From positions 62,001 through 126,000 of the forward strand of contig JAUNPS010000003.1 of NCBI GenBank assembly GCA_030536575.1: DNA of 64,000 nt, read 5' to 3'. This stretch comes from Eubacteriales bacterium (GTDB lineage Bacteria; Bacillota; Clostridia; Lachnospirales; Lachnospiraceae). The position numbers and the translations under genes are program-made. Positions 42,368 to 51,168 of the stretch are shown in pieces. The notes under the pieces are model-generated. The model made no database searches. It was not told where the DNA came from and was given only the letters and a program-made list of their open reading frames with translations. The stretch's first letter is position 1; the number at the start of each line of letters is the position of its first letter.

Positions 42368-43843
42368 ATGGCTAGACTTTACATCAATCCGGAAAAGAAA
42401 AAAGGAAAAATCCATAAGGAACTCTACGGCCATTTTTCGGAGCATCTGGGCCGCTGTATCTATGAAGGCGTTTACGTGGGCGAGAATTCCCCGATTCCGA
42501 ATACGAACGGGATGCGAAATGATGTGGTGGAAGCATTGAAGGAAATGCAGATTCCGGTTCTGCGCTGGCCCGGCGGGTGCTTCGCGGACGAATATCACTG
42601 GAAAGACGGCATTGGCCCCAAAGAGACGCGCAAGCGCATGGTAAACACGAACTGGGGCGGCGTCGTGGAGGATAACAGTTTTGGGACGCACGAATATATG
42701 GAGCTTTGCCGCCAGCTTGGCTGCGAGAATTACATTAATGGGAATGTCGGCAGCGGCACCGTCCAGGAAATGGCGGAATGGGTGGAATATCTGACCTTTG
42801 ACGGAATTTCTCCGATGGCCGAGCTGCGGAAGGAAAACGGGCAGGAAAAGCCCTGGCAGGTGGATTTCTTTGGCGTTGGAAATGAAAACTGGGGATGCGG
42901 CGGAAATATGCGCCCGGAATTTTACGCGGATCAGTACCGCCGTTACCAGACTTATGTGAAACAGCATCAGGAGAAAAAGATTTATAAGATTGCCTGCGGG
43001 CCGAATGCGGCGGATTATGAGTGGACGGAGAAGGTCATGCAGATTGCCGGGAATTTTATGGACGGGCTTTCTCTCCATTATTATACGGTTCCGAGTGGGA
43101 ATTGGGGGCAGAAGGGGAGCGCTACGGAGTTTGACGAGGAGACGTACTACCGGACGCTGAAGAAAACGCTGTTCATGGAGGAGCTGCTGGACAAGCATAC
43201 TGCGATCATGGATCGCTATGATCCGGAGAAACGCATTGGCCTGATTGTGGATGAATGGGGAACCTGGTATGATGTGGAGCCGGGGACGAATCCGGGATTT
43301 TTGTACCAGCAGAATACCATGCGCGACGCGATGGTTGCGGCTATTAATCTGAATCTGTTTAACCACCGCTGCGATCGTGTACGGATGGCAAATATCGCCC
43401 AGCTCGTCAATGTGCTCCAGGCTGTGATTCTGACCGAGGGCGAGCGGATGGTCAAGACGCCTACCTATCATGTATTCGAAATGTTTAAGCATCATCAGGA
43501 CGCGGAGCTGCTGGATAGCTGGCTGGAGTGCAGTGAGATCGAGACGAAGGATGGCGTGATTCCGCAGATTTCTGAGTCTGTTTCCGTAAATGCGGACGGC
43601 GAGGTACATATTACCCTGGCGAATCTGTCTGCGGATAAGGAGTGCCCGATGGAAATTTGTCTCCAGGAGGCAGCAGGCAAGGTGCGGGGCGAAATCCTTA
43701 CCGGAGAAATCCATCAGATGAATACCTTCACAGAGCCGGAAACGGTAAAGAAAGAGGCGTTTACTGCATTCACCGTGGAAGGGGATGTGCTGAAATTTAC
43801 AATGCCGCCCTGCAGCGTGATTCATTTTGCGGTAAGCGAGTAA
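42368..43843 (+). CDS. abfA: GH51 alpha-L-arabinofuranosidase
   Basis: A 491-residue intracellular glycoside hydrolase without signal peptide. The acid/base residue is Glu173 in GNENWGCGG and the nucleophile Glu296 in VDEWGTW; these positions agree closely with characterised GH51 enzymes. The N-terminal [18 protein letters not shown] and [19 protein letters not shown] are family hallmarks. AAAGGAGGATC precedes ATG 42368, and a TATAAT at 42328-42333 with a weak -35 may give an extra promoter. It releases arabinose from arabinoxylan or arabinan oligosaccharides imported by the upstream transporter. Confidence 0.96.
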   Translation: MARLYINPEKKKGKIHKELYGHFSEHLGRCIYEGVYVGENSPIPNTNGMRNDVVEALKEMQIPVLRWPGGCFADEYHWKDGIGPKETRKRMVNTNWGGVVEDNSFGTHEYMELCRQLGCENYINGNVGSGTVQEMAEWVEYLTFDGISPMAELRKENGQEKPWQVDFFGVGNENWGCGGNMRPEFYADQYRRYQTYVKQHQEKKIYKIACGPNAADYEWTEKVMQIAGNFMDGLSLHYYTVPSGNWGQKGSATEFDEETYYRTLKKTLFMEELLDKHTAIMDRYDPEKRIGLIVDEWGTWYDVEPGTNPGFLYQQNTMRDAMVAAINLNLFNHRCDRVRMANIAQLVNVLQAVILTEGERMVKTPTYHVFEMFKHHQDAELLDSWLECSEIETKDGVIPQISESVSVNADGEVHITLANLSADKECPMEICLQEAAGKVRGEILTGEIHQMNTFTEPETVKKEAFTAFTVEGDVLKFTMPPCSVIHFAVSE

Positions 43844-43847
43844 AGGG

Positions 43848-44105
43848 ATGGCAGACGGAAAGATTTTTTGCAGGAAATGCATGATTCCGGATTACGTGAA
43901 GGATAAAGAGGCGTTTCTGGATACGTATCTGGGAAGGATGCCGGAGGAGGAGCGGGCGGAGGAGGCATTGCTCCAACAGAGGCTGGAGGTCTGCGATGGC
44001 TGCGCGTATGCGCTGAATGGGATGTGCAGGTTATGCGGGTGTTTCCTGGTGATTCGGGCGGCGGGGCGGAAAAGTTACTGCCCTGCCAGCCCGCGGAAGT
44101 GGTGA
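43848..44105 (+). CDS. Small cysteine-rich protein, DUF6171-like
   Basis: An 85-residue protein starting 4 bases after the GH51 stop. Nine Cys residues are arranged as CRKC near the N-terminus, CDGCAYALNGMCRLCGC in the middle and a final YCP. This resembles the small clostridial DUF6171 family and suggests zinc binding. Function is unknown. The last codons fall in a short GC-rich direct repeat (44085-44150). Confidence 0.75.
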   Translation: MADGKIFCRKCMIPDYVKDKEAFLDTYLGRMPEEERAEEALLQQRLEVCDGCAYALNGMCRLCGCFLVIRAAGRKSYCPASPRKW

Positions 44106-44150
44106 GGGGTTCGGGCTCGCCGGAAGCAGCCGCCAGCCCGCGGAAGTGGC
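44085..44150 (+). repeat. 47-bp spaced direct repeat at the end of the DUF6171-like gene
   Basis: GCCAGCCCGCGGAAGTGG occurs at 44085-44102 and again at 44132-44149. The first copy encodes the C-terminus of the upstream gene; the second is in the convergent intergenic space before the end of the LysR gene. Confidence 0.7.
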
Positions 44151-44154
44151 GAGT

Positions 44155-45117
44155 TCAGGAAATGTCGTCCTTGAAGATGCAGGCCGGGATTTCGCTGGGA
44201 TGATTTAATGTGCGGTAGCGTTCCAGCACCGTGCGCAGGCTTTGAATCCCTGCGGAAGGGAGGCTTTCCGCTTCGGGCGCCGCGGGAGAACCGGGCGTCC
44301 GTTTTAAGTAGACCAGCTTAAAGTAGCGATCCCATTCCCCGGTTTCAAACCGGAAGATTTTGACCGAGTGGTGCATGCATTCGTGCTTGACCAGGCGCTG
44401 GGACATGACGGCCAGGGCGTTGTTATGGATCACGGCGTTGATGATGGTGCGGGGGCAGTTGGCCTCCCAGGCGGTCTGGATGTGGATGTGCCGGGCGGAG
44501 AGGTACTGCTCGAAGAGCTTGCGGGTGCCGCTGCCCTTTTCGCGGATGGCGAATTTCCGCCCTTCCAGCTCGGAGGCGTAAACCACGTCTTTTTCATAAA
44601 AGTCATGGGATTTCCCGCAGACCAGAACCAGGGAATCCTCGATGATGGGGATGCAGGTCAGTTCCGGGGATTCGATGACGCCTTCCACGACGGCGGCGTC
44701 CAGCTCCCGGCGGAGGAGCTTTTGTTCGATTTCGGCCGTGTTGCTCACAAAAGAATACAGATCCATTTTGGGGTCTTCCTTTTCCAGGTCGGAAATGACT
44801 CTGGACATCAGGCAGGTGCCGACGGTGAGGGAGGAGCCCACGCGAAGGGGAAGACGCTCCTGATACTGCTGCATGGCAAGCTCCAGGCTGTCGAAATTGC
44901 CGACAGTCAGAAGGGCCAGGTTCAGGAGCTGCTTCCCTTCTTCCGTGATAAACAGTTTTTTGTGCAGGCGCTCGAAAAGCTGTACCTGATAATGCTCTTC
45001 CAGATCCCGGATGGCCTGGCTGACTGTCGGCTGGGTCAGGTAGAGGCGGTTGGCCGCGGTGCTCATGGAGCCGGTCTCGGCTACGGCGATAAAAATTTTC
45101 AGGTGGCGGATAGTCAT
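44155..45117 (-). CDS. LysR family transcriptional regulator
   Basis: A 320-residue regulator. The N-terminal winged helix-turn-helix is at residues 1-60 (MSTAANRLYLTQPTVSQAIR), followed by a linker helix and a ligand-binding domain at about 88-295. The RBS GGAG lies 6 bases before the start on the minus strand. It is divergent from the sulfur-type reductase fusion at 45244, the usual layout for a LysR activator and its target. The sequence is close to CysB/CbbR-like general LysR proteins, but the effector cannot be named. Confidence 0.94.
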   Translation of the reverse strand: MTIRHLKIFIAVAETGSMSTAANRLYLTQPTVSQAIRDLEEHYQVQLFERLHKKLFITEEGKQLLNLALLTVGNFDSLELAMQQYQERLPLRVGSSLTVGTCLMSRVISDLEKEDPKMDLYSFVSNTAEIEQKLLRRELDAAVVEGVIESPELTCIPIIEDSLVLVCGKSHDFYEKDVVYASELEGRKFAIREKGSGTRKLFEQYLSARHIHIQTAWEANCPRTIINAVIHNNALAVMSQRLVKHECMHHSVKIFRFETGEWDRYFKLVYLKRTPGSPAAPEAESLPSAGIQSLRTVLERYRTLNHPSEIPACIFKDDIS

Positions 45118-45150
45118 AGTCTTTCTCCAAATCCATAGATTTTTTCAATA

Positions 45151-45200
45151 GAATTAATTCCATTTTACAATTTCCTTTTATGGATGACAAGTATTATAAT
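45151..45200 (+). promoter_or_regulatory. Divergent LysR-controlled promoter region
   Basis: The 126-base gap between the LysR gene and the reductase gene has a perfect -10 TATAAT (45195-45200) without a convincing -35, which is typical of activator-dependent promoters. A palindrome GAATTAATTC (45151-45160) lies about 40 bases upstream and is a candidate LysR site. Confidence 0.45.
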
Positions 45201-45243
45201 AGGAAAAAAGGTCGATTTTCACGACGAAAGGAGAATTTTCGAT

Positions 45244-47814
45244 ATGAACTATGTCATTCTGGGCGGCGTAGCCGCCGGAACGAAAGCGGCCGCGAAATTA
45301 AAACGCTGCGACCGCAGCGCCTCCGTAAAGGTGTACACGAAAAGCGAGGACATTTCCTATGCGGGCTGCGGGCTTCCCTATTACATTGGCGGGGATATCC
45401 CCACAAGAGACGAACTGATTGTCAACACGCCGCAGAAATATGCGGGGCTGACCGGCGCGGAGGTCTACACGGGCTGCGAGGCCACGGGGATCGACAGCGC
45501 GGCGAAAACGGTCTGTCTGAAAAAGGCTTCCGGCGAGGAGTTTACGGAATCCTACGATAAGCTGATCATTGCCACCGGGGCGGAGCCCTTTGTCCCGCCG
45601 GTGGAAGGGACGTCTCTTCCGGGCGTCTTCTGTGTGCGGACGCCCGACGACGCGGAAGCGATCCGTGACTACGCGGAGAAAGAGAAATGCCGGAAAGCCG
45701 TTGTCTGCGGCGCGGGCTTCATCGGCCTGGAAGTAGCGGAAAACCTGCTGGCGAAGGGACTGGAAGTGACGGTGATCGACGCGGCTCCCCAGATTATGCC
45801 AAACGCCTATGACCGGGAAATGGCCGACTATGCGAAGAAGCAGTTAAAGGCCGCCGGTATGCGGGTACTGACCTCCACCTCCCTGAAAGGTGTAGAAGGG
45901 ACGGAGAAGGCCGAAAAAGTCCTGACGGACAATGGTGCATTCCCGGCCGACCTCGTGATCCTGGCCATCGGCGTCCGCCCAGCCACGGCCTTCCTGGCAG
46001 ATTCCGGCCTGGAAATGTTTAAGGGAACCATTCTGGTAGACGCGGAAATGAAGACGAACCTGCCGGATGTTTACGCGGTCGGCGACTGTGCGATGGTGAA
46101 AAATGCCCTGACCGGACAGGCCCAGTGGTCTGCTATGGGTTCCACCGCGAACCTGGCGGCGCGGGCGATGGCGAAAGCCATGAACGGCCAGGGCGCGGGC
46201 TACGGCGGATGTCTGGGAACCGGCGTGGTGCGTCTGCTTCCGAATCTGAACGGCGGCCGTACCGGCCTGACTGAAGAGCAGGCGAAAGCCGCAGGTTATG
46301 AGGTGACTTCCGCGGTCTGCGTGGTGGATGATAAGGCCCATTATTATCCGGGCGCGTCTTCGTTTGTGGTGAAGATGACGGCGGAGACGGCTACCAGAAA
46401 GCTTCTGGGCGTGCAGGTATTCGGTGCTGGCGCGGTGGATAAGATGGCAGATATCGCCGTTGTAGGAATCGCCCAGGGCATGACGCTGGATGCGTTCGAC
46501 ACGCTGGATTTCGCGTATGCACCGCCATTTTCCACGGCGATCCATCCGTTTGTGACCGCATGCTATATTCTGGAAAATAAGATCGACGGCGTGCTGGATT
46601 CCATGAGCCCGGCAGAGTACGCGGCAGGCGCGGCGAAGGATTATACGGTGCTGGATGTACAGCCAGCGGCAGGCATCCCGAATGCGACATGGGTGAACCT
46701 GTCCGCGGTGGACGGGCCGATTGAGGGCATGGACAAGGACGCGAAGCTCCTATTAGTCTGCACGAAGGGCAAGCGGGGCTATTTCCTTCAGAACCGCCTG
46801 AAAGCTTACGGCTATACGAATACGAAGGTTCTGGAAGGCGGCGTGTTCTTTAATGACGTGAAAGTGCCGCGAAACGGAAAGAAGCTTTCCCCTGAGGAGA
46901 TTAAGCGGGTGAAAGGCCTGGGCTGTTTGCAGGATAAGCGCTACGACGATGTGTTCAATGTGCGCGTCATTACCAGGAACGGGAAGCTGACCGCCGAGGA
47001 GCAGCGGAAAGTGGCGGAAGCGGCCGAGAAATTCGGTTCCGGCGAAGTCACGATGACCACCCGTCTGACGCTGGAAATCCAGGGCGTTCCCTATGACAAT
47101 CTGGAAGAGGTCTTCGCATTCCTGAAAGAAGCGGGGCTGGAGACGGGCGGAACGGGTTCCAAGGTGCGTCCGGTGGTATCCTGTAAGGGAACGACCTGCC
47201 AGTATGGGTTGATCGATACGTTTGCGTTCTCACAGAAGCTCCATGAACTGTATTACATTGGATATCATGGGATTGCGCTGCCGCATAAGTTTAAGATTGC
47301 GGTGGGCGGCTGTCCGAATAACTGCGTGAAGCCGAACCTGAACGACGTCGGCATCATCGGTCAGCGCGTGCCGGAAATCGACCTGTCCAAGTGTAAGGGC
47401 TGTAAGAAGTGCCAGGTGCAGAACAATTGTCCGATTAAGGTGGCGAAGATGGAGGACGGAAAGATTCAGATCGATCCGGAGGCCTGCAATCACTGCGGGC
47501 GCTGCATTGGTAAGTGCCCCTTTGGCGCGGTGAATGAATCGCTGGTGGGCTATAAGATCTACATCGGCGGACGCTGGGGCAAGAAGGTGGCCGAGGGACG
47601 GGCGCTGGATCGGATTTTTACTTCGGAGGAGGAAGCGATTGACGTTGTGGAGCGGGCGATTCTGTTCTTCCGGGATGAGGGAATTTCCGGGGAGCGTTTT
47701 GCGGATACGATTGAGCGTCTGGGCTTTGAATATGTGCAGGAGAAGCTTTTGAACAGCCAGATTGATAAGAAACAGGTGCTGGAGAAGAATGTGGTTGGCG
47801 GGGCGACCTGCTGA
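45244..47814 (+). CDS. Four-module reductase: CoA-disulfide-reductase-like flavoprotein + rhodanese + siroheme sulfite/nitrite reductase domain + 2x[4Fe-4S] ferredoxin
   Basis: An 856-residue protein. Residues 1-450 are a pyridine nucleotide-disulfide oxidoreductase with an FAD-binding GGVAAGTKAA start, a single redox Cys42 in SYAGCGLPYYIGG as in CoA-disulfide/NADH oxidases, and VCGAGFIGLEVAENL for NAD(P). Residues about 455-545 are a rhodanese-like domain with an active loop Cys506-x4-Arg511. Residues about 555-705 have the siroheme/[4Fe-4S] ligands Cys647, Cys652, Cys690, Cys694. Residues 715-765 have two ferredoxin motifs (Cys717/720/723/729 and Cys748/751/754/758). The start is ATG 45244 with AAAGGAG upstream. 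NAD(P)H-driven reduction of sulfite, a sulfane-sulfur carrier or nitrite is inferred. The known substrates of the separate domains favour sulfur chemistry. Confidence 0.88.
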   Translation: MNYVILGGVAAGTKAAAKLKRCDRSASVKVYTKSEDISYAGCGLPYYIGGDIPTRDELIVNTPQKYAGLTGAEVYTGCEATGIDSAAKTVCLKKASGEEFTESYDKLIIATGAEPFVPPVEGTSLPGVFCVRTPDDAEAIRDYAEKEKCRKAVVCGAGFIGLEVAENLLAKGLEVTVIDAAPQIMPNAYDREMADYAKKQLKAAGMRVLTSTSLKGVEGTEKAEKVLTDNGAFPADLVILAIGVRPATAFLADSGLEMFKGTILVDAEMKTNLPDVYAVGDCAMVKNALTGQAQWSAMGSTANLAARAMAKAMNGQGAGYGGCLGTGVVRLLPNLNGGRTGLTEEQAKAAGYEVTSAVCVVDDKAHYYPGASSFVVKMTAETATRKLLGVQVFGAGAVDKMADIAVVGIAQGMTLDAFDTLDFAYAPPFSTAIHPFVTACYILENKIDGVLDSMSPAEYAAGAAKDYTVLDVQPAAGIPNATWVNLSAVDGPIEGMDKDAKLLLVCTKGKRGYFLQNRLKAYGYTNTKVLEGGVFFNDVKVPRNGKKLSPEEIKRVKGLGCLQDKRYDDVFNVRVITRNGKLTAEEQRKVAEAAEKFGSGEVTMTTRLTLEIQGVPYDNLEEVFAFLKEAGLETGGTGSKVRPVVSCKGTTCQYGLIDTFAFSQKLHELYYIGYHGIALPHKFKIAVGGCPNNCVKPNLNDVGIIGQRVPEIDLSKCKGCKKCQVQNNCPIKVAKMEDGKIQIDPEACNHCGRCIGKCPFGAVNESLVGYKIYIGGRWGKKVAEGRALDRIFTSEEEAIDVVERAILFFRDEGISGERFADTIERLGFEYVQEKLLNSQIDKKQVLEKNVVGGATC

Positions 47815-47837
47815 TTTGGAAAAGCGCGTGTGAATGG

Positions 47838-47884
47838 AAATCCCTGCCTGGGAGACGAGAAAATCTTCCGGGCAGGGATTTTTT
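47838..47884 (+). terminator. Terminator after the reductase fusion
   Basis: AAATCCCTGCC (47838-47848) pairs with GGCAGGGATTT (47871-47881), followed by TTTTTT overlapping the stem end. It closes the monocistronic reductase unit. Confidence 0.88.
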
Positions 47885-47900
47885 AGACGCGAGGGGAGTG

Positions 47901-48057
47901 TGCGCCAGGGGAGCGCATTTTTGCCTGGAGCCGGGGAGCATGCGCCAGGGGAGCGCATTTTGCTCGGAGCTGGGGGGCATGCGCCAGGGAAGCGCATTTT
48001 GCCCGGAGCCGGGCGCGGGGCTCAGGGAAGCGCGCTTTTATTCGCTGCCGGGGCGCT
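47901..48057. repeat. 39-bp tandem repeat array, four copies, reaching into the PHP gene
   Basis: Units start at 47901, 47941, 47980 and 48019 (first unit 40 bases, others 39), with a core TGCGCCAGGGgAGCGCATTTTgC. The fourth, most diverged unit covers the stop codon and last codons of the minus-strand PHP gene. A core of GAGCGCAT/ATGCGC gives each unit local palindromes. Copies abut, so this is not CRISPR. Confidence 0.85.
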
Positions 48058-48907
48058 GAAGCAGCGGGCAATGGTGCTGTCCAAGGCGAATCGCCGGTTT
48101 TGTTTTTCCGTGAAAGTCGCTTCCACAGGTAATCAGCATCCGTTTTTCCTGCGCCTTCCGGCAAAAAGCTTCCGCCTGTTCCGAACTGTGGTAGCTGCTG
48201 AAGGCTTCGAGTCCATCCATTCCCAAACCGCAGATTTCATCCAGCAGGAATTCCTTCCTGCGAAGATTGACGCCCGGATGCGCAAGCACGGCCATGCCAT
48301 GGTTTTTGTGAATCACGGCAATGATTTCTTCCATGGCCGGATAATCGATTTTCGCGTAACACGGTTTCCCCTGAGCGTAATAATCCCAGTAGAAATTCAC
48401 ATAAGGGTTCTCGCTCCGCTTCCCGCCGGGGCGGTAGGGCTCCAGAAGCGGATGCCCGGTATATTCCGGCATGGAAAGCAAGACCTCTGCAAACAGTTCG
48501 CCGGGCCAACTGTCCGGCCAGTAACTGTTTTGGGACAATACCCGCAGCGCGCTTTCCTCCACCTGGAAGCCCAGCTCCCGCGTCCTGGCAAGCCGTTCCA
48601 GAGAGGCCTCCCGAACCTGCCCCGCAATGTTTTCTTCAATCCGCTCAAAATCCACACTCCGGTAGTCTATGTCATATCCAAGAACATGAAAGTCCGTATT
48701 TTGATACGTACAATCAATCTCAATTCCAGGAATATATGCAATTCCTTCGGCTTTAGCCGCTTTTTCTGCTTCTTCATTCGCTTTCGCACAGTTATGGTCT
48801 GTGACAGACAGCATACGAATGCCTTTCCGGGCACATTGGGCGACTAATTCGGCGGGCGTATATTCGCCGTCTTCGCTGTAACAGCTATGCATATGGAGAT
48901 CGATCAT
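48038..48907 (-). CDS. PHP domain metal-dependent phosphoesterase
   Basis: A 289-residue PHP-domain protein. Metal ligands are visible in the N-terminal DLHMHSCYSEDG (His5, His7), then TDHN, an internal HPGVN and the C-terminal CGSDFHG. Such stand-alone PHP proteins hydrolyse phosphate esters such as nucleoside 3',5'-bisphosphate or act on short oligonucleotides; the substrate is not clear. Its ATG overlaps the MFS stop by 4 bases, so the two are cotranslated. The 3' end runs into the 39-bp repeat array, which may have altered the C-terminus. Confidence 0.92.
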   Translation of the reverse strand: MIDLHMHSCYSEDGEYTPAELVAQCARKGIRMLSVTDHNCAKANEEAEKAAKAEGIAYIPGIEIDCTYQNTDFHVLGYDIDYRSVDFERIEENIAGQVREASLERLARTRELGFQVEESALRVLSQNSYWPDSWPGELFAEVLLSMPEYTGHPLLEPYRPGGKRSENPYVNFYWDYYAQGKPCYAKIDYPAMEEIIAVIHKNHGMAVLAHPGVNLRRKEFLLDEICGLGMDGLEAFSSYHSSEQAEAFCRKAQEKRMLITCGSDFHGKTKPAIRLGQHHCPLLQRPGSE

Positions 48908-50097
48908 GAACGGCCTCCCGCGGACGCCTTTTTCCCCGCGTTTACCTTCGGAAGCATTTTTTCATGCATCACAACCATCAGAATCAGAATGACCAGCAGA
49001 TAAACCGGGAAAAGGGAAACGCTGATATGGTTCGCCAAAAAACCGAAGACCGGCGGCATGAGACAGCTTCCCACGTAGGCGGACGCCATCTGGACGCCGA
49101 TCATTGCCTGAGATTTATCGGCTCCGAAATGCTCCGGCGTGGAGTGGATAATAGAGGGATAAATCGGGGCGCAGCCCAGGCCGATCAGTACCAGGCCAAA
49201 CAGGGCGGCATTATCCCCGAACGGCAGGAACAGGCATACGACGCCGCACAGGATGAGCGCCTGGCCAAGCCGGATCATCTGGGTATCGTTAAGCTTGATG
49301 GTCAAAAATCCGCTGACGGCACGGCCAATGGTGATACCGATACAGAACAGGCTGGCGAAGCTGGCGGCGGTTTCCGTGGAAAGGCCGTGGTGCAGCACAA
49401 GGTAACTGCTGGCCCAGAGGATGGAAGTCTGTTCCAGGGCACAGTAGCAGAAGAACGTTACCATAATTTCTTTTGCACCTGGAATTTTGAAAATCTGGCG
49501 CAAGGTAAGCGGCTTCGTGCTGCCTGATTCGGGAGCCGTATCGTCGGTTTTCTGCTTTTTCCACAGTGGCAGGCTGAGAAACAGGACAAGGCTTAAAACA
49601 ATCTGAATGAGTGAGATCATCCGATAGCCCGTATTCCAGGTCAAGCCGCCGGAAAGCGCATACCCCATGATGTACGGCCCAACAGAAGCGCCGACGCCCC
49701 ACATACAGTGAAGCCAGCTCATATGCCTGCTTGCATAGTGGAGGGCGACATAGTTATTCAGGGAAGCATCCACGCTTCCAGCGCCAAGTCCATAGGGGAT
49801 GGCCCATAAGCACAATTCCAGATAGCTGTGGCTGATCGAAAAGCCGTACAGCGCCACCGCGGTAGTCAGTACGCTGAAGGCGGTAACTTTTCCGGTTCCG
49901 AATTTCTTCGTGAGGCGGTCGCTCTGTAAGCTGGAAAAGATGGTGCCGGCGGAAATAATCATGGAAATGCCGCCCGCATACGAGACGGGGACCGAAAATT
50001 CCTGGTACATGGTGGGCCAGGCGGAGCCTAACAGGGAATCCGGAAGCCCCAGGCTGATAAAAGCCAGATAAATGATGACGAGTAAAAGCTGAAACAC
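48904..50097 (-). CDS. MFS transporter
   Basis: A 397-residue major facilitator superfamily protein with about 12 hydrophobic segments. The start is GTG 50097 with GGAGGA 8 bases upstream on the minus strand. The N-terminal helix is FISLGLPDSLLGSAWPTMYQ, and the cytoplasmic loop between helices 2 and 3 has the DRLTKKFGTGKV charge pattern. The helix-1 motif and the GLGAGSVDASLNNYVA segment resemble FucP/sugar-type clostridial MFS proteins, but the substrate is unknown. It is cotranscribed with the PHP gene and divergent from an AraC regulator that may control it. Confidence 0.9.
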   Translation of the reverse strand: MFQLLLVIIYLAFISLGLPDSLLGSAWPTMYQEFSVPVSYAGGISMIISAGTIFSSLQSDRLTKKFGTGKVTAFSVLTTAVALYGFSISHSYLELCLWAIPYGLGAGSVDASLNNYVALHYASRHMSWLHCMWGVGASVGPYIMGYALSGGLTWNTGYRMISLIQIVLSLVLFLSLPLWKKQKTDDTAPESGSTKPLTLRQIFKIPGAKEIMVTFFCYCALEQTSILWASSYLVLHHGLSTETAASFASLFCIGITIGRAVSGFLTIKLNDTQMIRLGQALILCGVVCLFLPFGDNAALFGLVLIGLGCAPIYPSIIHSTPEHFGADKSQAMIGVQMASAYVGSCLMPPVFGFLANHISVSLFPVYLLVILILMVVMHEKMLPKVNAGKKASAGGRS

Positions 50098-50149
50098 GTT
50101 TTTGTCCTCCTGTATGATTCTTTATCAAAAGAATACCGTCAACAACTAC

Positions 50150-50178
50150 TTGATACAACACGTTTTTAGCCATATAAT
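50150..50178 (+). promoter_or_regulatory. Sigma-A promoter of the AraC regulator
   Basis: TTGATA (50150-50155), a 17-base spacer and TATAAT (50173-50178), about 34 bases upstream of the AraC start, in the 114-base divergent gap with the MFS gene. Confidence 0.85.
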
Positions 50179-50211
50179 AAAACAAAACCGCCAAACAGAA
50201 AGGAAAAGGAC

Positions 50212-51111
50212 ATGGCATTGCAGGAGTGCAGACTAAATTTGAACCGGGAGGCAAAGGAGCTTTACCCCCATGGAAGCCCGCAGTTTCCCTGCGCCGGGTA
50301 TGCGGCGCACTATACGGACAGGCAGGAAGACGTGATCCCGTGGCACTGGCATGAAGAGATGGAGATCATTTATATTGCGGAAGGGCAGATGAAGGTGCGG
50401 GTTCCGTCGCAGACGTTTCTTTTAAAGGAAGGGGACTGCGCTGCGATTAATTCGAATATCCTCCATTACTGCGTCGCATCGCCGGAATGTGAGCTGCGTT
50501 CCTTTGTGTTCAGCCCGGCGCTGCTGGCTGGGAATGAGGAGTTTGTCTTTGCGAAAAAGTATGTGCGGCCGCTTTTGGCGTGCAGCGCGTTTACCGGTTA
50601 TTTTCTGGACGGGGAGACGCATGCGGAGGTGATCGGGTGGTTTCGCAGCGCCTTTGCGGCGATCGTGGAGGAGAGTTATGGGTATGAGTTCCTGGTGCGG
50701 GAGAACTTGTCCCGGATCTGCCTTTTCCTGCACCGGGAATTCGAGGCGCAGATCGAGATGCCGGATACGCCGCTCAGTCCGGAGAATGCCCGGATTCGGA
50801 AAATGCTGGATTATATCCATAAGCATTTTGCGGAGGAAGTTTCGTTGGCGGACATTGCGCGGGAGGCGGATATCAGCGAGCGGGAGTGCCTGCGCTGCTT
50901 CCAGAAGACGATCCAGCTTTCGCCGATGCAGTATTTGCTGAAGTACCGGGTGATGCAGGGGGCGCAGAAGCTTTTGGAGGATCCGGGGTGCAGTATTGCG
51001 GAGACGGCGGCGTGGTGCGGGTTTGACAGTCAGAGTCATTTTGCGAAGATGTTCCGGAGGTTTTATGAGTGTACGCCGAGGGAGTACCGGAAAGAGAAAA
51101 ACATGCGTTGA
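50212..51111 (+). CDS. AraC family transcriptional regulator with cupin sensor domain
   Basis: A 299-residue regulator. The N-terminal cupin-like domain (residues about 20-110) includes PWHWHEEMEIIYIAEG, and the C-terminal 100 residues have two AraC helix-turn-helix motifs (SLADIAREADISERECLRCF and AETAAWCGFDSQSHFAKMFR). AGAAAGGAAAAGG precedes ATG 50212. It is divergent from the MFS/PHP pair and probably regulates it. The ligand is unknown. Confidence 0.93.
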   Translation: MALQECRLNLNREAKELYPHGSPQFPCAGYAAHYTDRQEDVIPWHWHEEMEIIYIAEGQMKVRVPSQTFLLKEGDCAAINSNILHYCVASPECELRSFVFSPALLAGNEEFVFAKKYVRPLLACSAFTGYFLDGETHAEVIGWFRSAFAAIVEESYGYEFLVRENLSRICLFLHREFEAQIEMPDTPLSPENARIRKMLDYIHKHFAEEVSLADIAREADISERECLRCFQKTIQLSPMQYLLKYRVMQGAQKLLEDPGCSIAETAAWCGFDSQSHFAKMFRRFYECTPREYRKEKNMR

Positions 51112-51136
51112 CATGCCAAAAACTCCATATTATAAT
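51108..51136 (+). promoter_or_regulatory. Consensus sigma-A promoter for the cell-wall-binding protein / EPS operon
   Basis: TTGACA (51108-51113), a 17-base spacer and TATAAT (51131-51136), a perfect match. The -35 box overlaps the stop codon of the AraC gene. Confidence 0.92.
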
Positions 51137-51168
51137 AAGAGAAAAAAGCACTCATAGGAGGGAAAGTT

